Source: Pinguiococcus pyrenoidosus (lineage: Eukaryota; Sar; Pinguiophyceae; Pinguiochrysidales; Pinguiochrysidaceae). From it: DNA of 19,219 nt. The DNA lies in the NCBI GenBank assembly GCA_019677205.1, contig JAAMXY010000279.1, forward strand, positions 1 through 19,219, read 5' to 3'. Of this stretch, positions 1 to 6,800 are shown piece by piece (the stretch's first letter is position 1; the number at the start of each line of letters is the position of its first letter). Made by a program: the position numbers and the translations under genes. Under the pieces are notes generated by a model. It was given only the letters and a program-made list of their open reading frames with translations. It was not told the origin of the DNA and did no database searches.

Positions 1-947
1 GACGACGAAGGCGGCAAGAAGCTGAAGAACAGCGAACTGATTGCCGCACAGAATGCCCGAGTGCAGGAGGTCATCGACTCCTGCGATCGCCTCGTGGAGC
101 GGCTCTTTCCCTTTCTAGACGTGAACAAGAAGATGGCCGTGAAGCACTGTGTTTACACGGCCACGCCGGACCATGATTTCCTGCTTGGTAAGCCTGCGAT
201 GCAGTCTCCAAGTCGGGTTCGAAGATTCGAAGGCTCGAAGGCGCAGAGGCTCACGAGGAGGTGGCCCTGTTTCTAGGTCCCCTTCGGGTAGCAAAGAGTG
301 AAGACATTAGTGCCGTCGGGCACACAATACCAGGTACATCGTCCGTTGGAACCCCATGGCAGGAATCTGCCCACGGACTAAGCAACGAGCTTGTGTGACC
401 CATTGCAAGGGTTGTTCATTGCCGGTGGCTTCAGCGGCCACGGCTTCAAGTTTGCTCCGGCAATTGGGGAAATCATGGCGGCCTATGTTCGCAACTACTT
501 GCAAGAGGCTGCCACCAGGGGTAAGCTGCGAGAAACCTCGCTCTCCATGTCACTTTCTCTCTATGTCACTTTCTCTCTTTCTCTCTTTCTCTCTTTCTGG
601 CTTTCTCTCGAGCTGCCTTCCATTCTTTCCTTTTGTCGGTCCTTTTGGCCTCTCCTTTTTGCCTCTCCTTTTTGCCTCTCCTGGCACCCAACGGACTCCA
701 ACGCCGCTGGGTATCTCCTATAGATTCCGCAGCCATGGGTCATCTCGGAATCGGAATGAGATTCAAAGGCTGTACGCAGTTCTCCGACGAGCCCGAGAAC
801 GCAGAGTGGGAGACCATCGACTTGGTTCCTTTTCTGCCCGAGCGGTTCGCGCAGAAGTACATGTCGCCGAAGGTGTCTTTGGATGGTGCAAGCGCCGGAC
901 TGGATGGGACAGTCTTTGGGGCGCAAGGCATTCCTGCCACCAAATGA
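1..947 (+). CDS. Sarcosine/pipecolate oxidase-type FAD amine oxidase, C-terminal part (5' partial)
   Basis: This is the 3' end of a DAO-superfamily flavoprotein that oxidises N-methyl or cyclic amino acids (sarcosine, pipecolate) and makes H2O2. Proposed exons are 1-187, 383-520 and 724-947, with introns starting GTAAGC at 188 and 521 and ending CTAAG and CTATAG. Exon 1 reads on from the left edge and carries KHCVYTATPDHDF, matching the family's CxYTxTPDE motif, where the Cys is the covalent FAD attachment site in monomeric sarcosine oxidase. Exon 2 carries FIAGGFSGHGFKFAPAIGEI, the hallmark C-terminal FAD-contact motif. Exon 3 (DSAAMGHLGIGM...) ends in LVPFLPERF, resembling the usual xPFxxxRF tail, then a 3' extension and TGA. 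The last residues, PATK, are not a peroxisomal SKL/AHL signal, unlike animal PIPOX. The first acceptor is uncertain: 382 keeps phase but adds about two residues relative to relatives. The N-terminal Rossmann half lies outside the window. Confidence 0.82.
540..680. repeat. Pyrimidine-rich simple repeat inside an intron
   Basis: The second intron of the amine oxidase gene (521-723) is almost all C and T. It has TCTCTTTC-type units at about 550-600 and three close copies of a TTTTTGCCTCTCC-type unit at about 645-681. The pyrimidine-rich strand is the sense strand, as expected for an expanded polypyrimidine tract upstream of the CTATAG acceptor. Confidence 0.7.
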
Positions 948-1363
948 GCACGCAAAAACGCAGAGGCTGCGTAGTCATCAACGTTGAAAAGGGCAGACAG
1001 GGCCTTGGAGGAGGCGGTGGTTGGGAAGCAGTGGACCGCCTCCCCGCAGCAGGGAAAGGCAAGAAAATCGTGCGCGCATCCAAGCCCCGCCGTACTCACG
1101 AGTCCAACGCCTTGCACACTCGCAGCCCATGCAAAATGCAAAATGTAAAATGTAAAGACAATCGCTTGCCCTCGCAGTAAGGACCCAAACTTCCATCTCT
1201 CTCAACTCGCAACTCTCAACTCCCAACTCTCAACTCAACTCATCACTCCATATCGATAATTCTCGTCGTCGACACGTATCTCCGCTATGCGATAGCTCCA
1301 CAAGGCCGTCAAATTTCGCCAAGAGCAACTCCGGCGCTCCCGACGCCCTCACCCAAGTCAAAG
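948..1363. other. Intergenic spacer, probable 3' UTR and promoter
   Basis: There is no convincing gene in this 416-base spacer between two same-strand genes. It holds a short degenerate repeat of GCAAAATG/TGTAAAATG type near 1132-1156 and a run of CAACTC-type units at about 1200-1241. The latter lies about 120 bases before the methyltransferase start codon and may belong to its promoter or 5' UTR. No TATA box is obvious. Confidence 0.5.
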
Positions 1364-2513
1364 ATGTGCTGGTGCCCTCTCGTGTCCATCTCTGCCTTGA
1401 TCGGCGTTCTGGCAGCGATGCTGGCGATTCAAGATCCGCAGCCGGAGGGTGACGTACGCATGGGCTCTGGGCAGATGTTCGACCACATCGCGCCCACTTA
1501 TGACCTGTTGAATCGGGTCATGAGTCTGGGCATGGACATGAGCTGGAGAGAGACGCTAGTGCAAGTACGTACTCCAAGTCCCAAGACTTTGCGCAGCTTC
1601 AGTGGCGACTTTCCATCGGAATCTCCGGGAAAAACACCCGTTTGTGACGAAGATCCCAGCGAAAAGTGGTTTTAGAGATGTGAAGCGCGTTCACTTTCTG
1701 TCGCTGACATTCTCTCCCCTTCACAAGAGAGAGGCCTAAGAGGTCTGAGCGCCAGAAGTTTTGGGAGTGTCGCATTTCTGACCTTTGCAACTCCTCCTCT
1801 TCAGGAACTGAACCTCAAAGGCAGCGAAGTCGTCTTGGACCTGGCGACCGGCACCGCCGATGTGGCGTTGACTCTGCTGAAGCACCACGAGGGCCTCCAG
1901 GTGCAGGGCGTGGACCCCAGCTCGGAGATGCTGAGCATCGGGCGCGAGAAGGTGCGCCAGCGGGGCTTGGAGGCCTCCATCTCGCTGTCCGAAGGCGACG
2001 CCGCCGCTCTGTCTCGGGTGAAGAACGACAGCTGCGATATCATCACAATGTCCTTTGGTATTCGGAACGTAGAAGCTGAGAAGCGGCCTCAGGTGCGTCC
2101 ATACTGATCTTCCGCAAGTAACGGTGTCTTGCGTCGGATACTTACCTGAAGATGTTAAGGTCTTCGCCGAGGCGCATCGAGTGCTTCGGGAGTCTCCCGA
2201 GAGTCAACTCGCCATAATGGAGTTTGCCGAGCCACGCGAAGGGGTCATGGGCATTCTCGCGAGAGCCTTTGTGCGCTATCTTGTACCTGCGATCGGCTTC
2301 GTGGGCTCTGGAGACGCGGCCGCGTATCAGCATTTGCAGAAGTCCATCGGCTCGTTTCCTTCTCCAGACGACTTCCAGGCGCTCCTGGCTGGCCCGGATC
2401 CGGCGCAGACTTATCACTTTGAGATCACCAAGCGACGCGCGCTGCTCTTCGGCGTGGTGCAAATCTACATCGGCCGACCCGTACCAATCGGCCTTTCAGC
2501 TGAAGCAGCATAG
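1364..2513 (+). CDS. UbiE/COQ5/MenG-family quinone C-methyltransferase, three exons
   Basis: This is a SAM-dependent methyltransferase that methylates the ring of a polyprenylated quinol in ubiquinone (COQ5/UbiE) or phyllo/menaquinone (MenG) synthesis. Exons 1364-1564, 1805-2092 and 2160-2513 join in phase 0 and give 280 residues, normal for the family. Introns start GTACGT and GTGCGT and end TTCAG and TTAAG. Visible motifs are IAPTYDLLNRVMSLGMDMSW (UbiE signature 1, residues 42-61), SAM motif I VVLDLATGTADVAL (about 76-89), GVDPSSEML, and SFGIRNV, the family signature after motif II. HRVL...LAIMEFAEP matches signature 2, but the usual KPGG turn reads RESPES. The tail YQHLQKSIGSFPSPDDF matches the UbiE C-terminus. 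The first 21 residues are hydrophobic and could be a signal or plastid/mitochondrial leader. The sequence alone does not separate COQ5 from MenG. Confidence 0.9.
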
Positions 2514-2848
2514 TTGTTCTTCGATCCTTTTCACGGATTTCTGTCCGTCTCTCTCTCTCTCTCTCTCGTTTCATTCCCTCACTCTTCGGATGCTGTCCCG
2601 CATCCGTTTTCAGTACTTCTTCTCGAGAACGCGCGAAATCTCTCTCCCTCTCTCTCTCTCTCTTTTTCCCCCAAAGCAAACGAAGAAAGCATGTTGAAGT
2701 CGGAGCCGCGATGAAACTTCGGACGAGAGCGAAACGGAAAACCCGAAAAACCCGAACAACAGTTTAGTGCTCGGCCACGAAGGCCTACGCGTCACAGGCT
2801 GCTCAACACTCAGTCTACGAGCTGCCTCTAGCTCACATCTAGAGGCGC
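2514..2848. other. Convergent spacer with TC microsatellites
   Basis: This 335-base spacer lies between the 3' ends of the methyltransferase (+) and the zinc-knuckle gene (-), so it should hold both 3' UTRs and polyadenylation regions. It has (TC)n runs at about 2546-2568 and 2639-2664, and a purine-rich stretch near 2725-2760 with repeated CGGAAAACCCGAAAAACCCGAAC-like units. I see no further gene. Confidence 0.6.
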
Positions 2849-3397
2849 TTATATCAACGTGGGACAGCGGCGCTTCACGTGACCGACGGATGCGCATGCC
2901 ACGCAGATCTTCACTTTCGCGCTCTTCGGCCGCAACTTATCTTGCTGATACGCCGCCAGCACGCGCTCCTCAAAGCTTAGGCCGCTGATCGGTCCGTACT
3001 TGGAGTCTTTCTCAAAGTCTTTGGGGATCTGTAGGAAAGAAGAGTAGCGATCAGAGAAGAGCGCAAAAGTGCGCAAAAGATACATCTTTCGCGAAGTGGA
3101 AAGTGTTCTGCGCACCTCATAATGCGTCTCCACCAACTCAAACGCCGCGATCTCAGTGGCGCTGAGCTCTTTGTCTCCGCGTCGACGGTACTCCAGGTTC
3201 GCGTACAGATGCACCGGCACATAGTCGTCGTCTTCCGGCGCAGTGGACGCTTCGTGAAGCTTTTGCGCCACAGAAGGCGCCGCAGTCGCGTCTAACTTCG
3301 CGCCCTTGCTGCGCGGTTGCGAGAACGAGTCATCGATCGTGTGGCGCTGCGATCGGACAGGCAGTTGCGGACGCGTGCGCTTGCGGCTCAGTGACAT
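2849..3397 (-). CDS. Small CCHC zinc-knuckle protein, two exons
   Basis: Exons 3116-3397 and 3028-2849 join in phase 0 and encode 153 residues ending in TAA. The intron (3029-3115, 87 nt) starts GTGCGC and ends CCTACAG after a good pyrimidine tract. The ATG at 3397 sits in GCCACCATGT, a near-ideal eukaryotic start context. An in-frame extension upstream to about 3607 runs into low-complexity repeat and was not used. The N-terminus is basic (SLSRKRTRP). The middle (VPVHLYANLEYRRRGDKEL, then a helix TEIAAFELVETHYE) looks folded. The C-terminus has CVACASVGHVKRRC, a C-x2-C-x4-H-x4-C zinc knuckle of the type that binds single-stranded RNA or DNA. KYGPISGLSFEERVLAAY before it looks conserved, but I do not recognise the family. 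An RNA-binding or RNA-processing role is inference only. Confidence 0.66.
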   Translation of the reverse strand: MSLSRKRTRPQLPVRSQRHTIDDSFSQPRSKGAKLDATAAPSVAQKLHEASTAPEDDDYVPVHLYANLEYRRRGDKELSATEIAAFELVETHYEVRRTLSTSRKMYLLRTFALFSDRYSSFLQIPKDFEKDSKYGPISGLSFEERVLAAYQQDKLRPKSAKVKICVACASVGHVKRRCPTLI

Positions 3398-3818
3398 GGT
3401 GGCGTTCGGGCGGTGGAAGCGACGCGGAGAGCGACGGAGAACACCGCACTTTGCGCGGGAAACGCTGCGCAGGATCGATAACGGATTCTGAGAAGATGTG
3501 TTGTTTTGATTCTTGAGGCTTGGCAAGGCCTCTCTTGTTTTGATGATTTGGATTCCTGGGTTCCTGGGGTTTCCCGAGTTTCCGGAGGTTCCGCAAGTTT
3601 CTGACATCTTCTTCTTCAGTTCCTGACAACTTTTTCCAGTTCTGTCTCTCTCTCGTTTGCAGGGGACCTCCTACCTCAACGCTTCCTTCTTCTGGTATTA
3701 ATATTCGGCGTTGCTGAGCTTCGGAGATTTTGAGATTTTGAGATTCTGAGAGTTTGAGATTCTGAGATTTTGAGATTTTGAGAGTTTGAGAATTTGAGGT
3801 TTTGAGGTTTTGAGGCGC
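3398..3818. other. Spacer with two degenerate minisatellites
   Basis: This spacer separates the zinc-knuckle gene's 5' end from the 3' end of the large HDAC-like gene; both are on the minus strand. It contains degenerate TTCCTGGG/TTTCCGGAG-type units at about 3549-3603 and a clean octamer array at 3724-3815. An open reading frame crosses part of it but has repeat-like composition and no conserved motif. Confidence 0.5.
3724..3815. repeat. Octamer tandem array (GAGATTTT type), about 11.5 copies
   Basis: Eleven consecutive 8-base units, GAGATTTT with variants GAGATTCT, GAGAGTTT, GAGAATTT and GAGGTTTT, are followed by a partial unit. The array stops three bases before the TGA (3821-3819) of the minus-strand HDAC-like gene, so it lies at the start of that gene's 3' UTR and would be transcribed as CUCAAAAC/CUCAAAAU repeats. 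The order of variants suggests amplification of multi-unit blocks. Confidence 0.85.
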
Positions 3819-6800
3819 TCACTCTAAACTCATGTCGGAGCTGGTCTCTCCTTCTGCGGTGTCTTGGTCTGCATCGTCGTCAGGAGGCTTGTCTGACCAC
3901 GTCATACCGCGCAAACCCATGACGAGGCGCTCGATACTCAGGGCTACCTGCTGCGGACGAGGCTCTTTATTCGTGCTGGAAGGACCGCCGCTGTAGTCAC
4001 CGTCGCATATCATCAGCAGCGGCAGGGCATGGCCAGAGACGAAGTGCGCGACTTCTGAGCCAAGACGACCGAAGAAATCCTAGTGGCCGCAGCAAAATGA
4101 GTGAGGCGTTCGTTTTGTCCTCCTTCCTTCTAGACAAGTGCGACGTCGCTGGGCTCTCTGGGCTCTCTCCCCAAAGGCCTTACCTCCTGAGTTCCCACTG
4201 CCATAAGATCCAGTGACACGGCGACGATCAGCAGGTCGGGATCGAACTGTAGAAGGCGATTGAGCGCGGAATGTAGCGGAGCGCTCACCGCCGCAAGCGC
4301 AGATCCCTCATCCTCTGGAGTCCTTGGGAAAGTCACGGGCTGCCGGTATGACATCGTTCCTTCCACCTTGACGCAATCGTTTTTGGTAGCTTCCTCCTCT
4401 GAGAAGAGACTGCAATACATCGTGGACTCGTCTCCTTTCAGGAGGGAGTCGATTCCGCGGCCATGTCCGCAGGCTAGAGCAAACCACAGCGGTGATTCTT
4501 GGGATCCCATCTTCTGCGGCACAACCGAATCATACAAAGATCAAGCACCGTACCTAAGCTCAGGATGCCAACGCGGCGACAGCCGTGCTCTACCCTGGCG
4601 TAGTTCATGGCGACCGCTGCTGCGTTCACATCACGCACGCCATGCGGATCTGCGGCAATAGCCCGTATCAGCTGAGTGGCTGCACCTAGCAGCCAAGGCA
4701 CCGTCCCCCCCCCAAAAACACCCAGACCCACACCCACACCGACAGACATGCACACAAGACAAGACTACGTACTTTTTCCGTCTCCGAAGCGGTCGCTGTC
4801 GAGGCCGAGGCTGGGGAGAACGCACAGAGCGTTCGGCACGGAAGAGGCGCCCATCACCTTGGATTGCTCAGGACGCGAGAGGAAAACGTGATCCACAGCG
4901 CTACACAGCAGCGCCGCGTCCGCCAGGGCGTCCTCAAACCTCGGCTCCGGGATCGGAGCGGGGACCACTGGCTCCAGCTTCGTCGCCAACTCTTCGCGAG
5001 GGACAGGATCCACCGCTTCAGCATCCCGGTCAGCACTTCGCGGATCCCCCACTTGCTTCCAATAAGCACGACCGGCTGAGTGGGCCGTGAGGCTCCCCGT
5101 TGTCCCCTCGCCTTCTGCGCTTGAGAAGAGCTTCTCCAGATTCGCCACCAGGAGGCCTTCGATCGCCCGCTCCTTATCCTCCCCTCGCCTACGTGCCTCT
5201 CTCCGAGCACGTCCCGCGACGCGCCTTGCTGCCCGGCTGCGATGTAAGGTCGCGGGAGAGAAAAAGGAACTTTTCGTCGTCTCCTCACTCTTCCTTGCCT
5301 CCAGGTCGGGAGAAGAGGTAGCAGGCCGTGCGCGGCTTCCGTTTGTCGGGCTTCTCCTTGTGGAGCTTCTGCCTGTGGAGCTTCTGCCTGTGGAGCTTCT
5401 GCCCGTGGAGCTTCTGCCTGTGGAGCTCCTGCTTGTGGAGCTCCTGCCGAAAGCGCTGCGCGTGCTCGAGGAGATGGACACGCTGCTCTTCGTCTCGGCA
5501 GGGGCCTGCTCCTCGGGTGCGGGGGGCGCGCCTTTCTCGCCGAACCAGAGAGCCTCCATGCACTCCCGGAGCGTCTTGTATGGCCCGTTGTCCTCCACTT
5601 GCACCCCGACGGTCCTTCCGGGGTTGCGAGTCCGCAGGCCAAGCCAGCGTTCGTACTCGTAGACGGTGAAGAACCTGCCGCCCACGGACACGCCCACGGA
5701 CTTCCGCTTCTCGTCGAAGTCGAGGATGCTATCGCCCTCCGTCTTGCGAGCCTGGACGGTCTTGAGGACGCAGCAGACCTTTCGACCTTTGTGAGCAACA
5801 AGAATATTCCACGGCAGTGGGATCGGCAGCGACTGCCGAATGGGCTTGGCCACACGCGGTGGTTGCGCTTGCAGATCGCTGGCTGTCGGGACAGATTTCC
5901 GTTGCGGTGGAGGAGTCTGCTTCACCGGCGGCGACGCCTCCTTGGCCGGCGGAGGCAGCGATGGTAGCTTCTTCTCCTCGGCGACCTGAAACTCCATCGC
6001 AAGCGCTATCGCGGTCTTCCCTGATTGTCGCGCCAACGTCTTCAACGCCTGCCTGACGTCTCCGAAGGCAGACGAGCCGCTAGAGCCCGCCGCTGACTTC
6101 AAGGCGATATGGACTCGCAGCAGCCTCGCGTCCAAGCTGCACTGCAAGCTCCTCAGTGGGGCGGCCCTGCGGAGCCACTCGTCGAGGGGCGCTGCATGCG
6201 TCGGACACAGCGACCCCGGCGCATGCGTGCAGAAGAGCGCGGCAAGTACAGCCTCTCCGGCAAAGCCGTCGATGCTGGCCTCCGTCAGCGACGATTCCTT
6301 GCGGATCACAAGCATCTCGAGGCTGCGTAGCCACGGGACGCCGAAGAACCGGCGCGCAGCTTGTTCGGATACGTTTGATATCGTCGCCAGGCGCTTGAGG
6401 CGACGAAGGATGGCAAACCCATGAGATGACGTGGCCGAGCTCGTATCTCTGTTCAACATGACCACCTTGGTTCCACCAGATGGAGCATCGCCGCGCGACC
6501 CGGGCACCGAGCGGCGCTCACGTCGTTGGGACCCTTGGAGGCAGCCGCGGACCGTCCCAATCAAGTCGTGGGTGGACTCCTTGGCGACCAGCGTGTCCTT
6601 GGTGCCTTCCTGCGCTTCCCTCATGCACTGAACGTATCTCTCCAGCGCGGTGAGAGCGTCAACATCCAACGCCAGCCTCTCGATCCGCTGTGCGCGAGCG
6701 GTCTGGAAGGCGCGGAGATCCGTATCTAGCCGCCTGTCGCGGTCTTTGCCGCGGACGTGGCGCTCTTTCAACGCCTCCAAGTCGATCTCTACCCGCCTAC

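Noticed and set aside
2539-2670. TC microsatellites as a possible CRISPR, terminator or mobile element
   Set aside because: They are plain dinucleotide repeats in a convergent eukaryotic spacer; no spacers, terminal inverted repeats or transposase are present.
2976-3629. N-terminal extension of the zinc-knuckle protein to about 3607, and a second frame beside it
   Set aside because: The extension passes through degenerate repeat DNA, while ATG 3397 has a near-perfect start context.
5087-5662. LLPVELLPVELL-type repeat protein on the plus strand
   Set aside because: It is the reverse reading of the GRSST minisatellite inside the large minus-strand exon.
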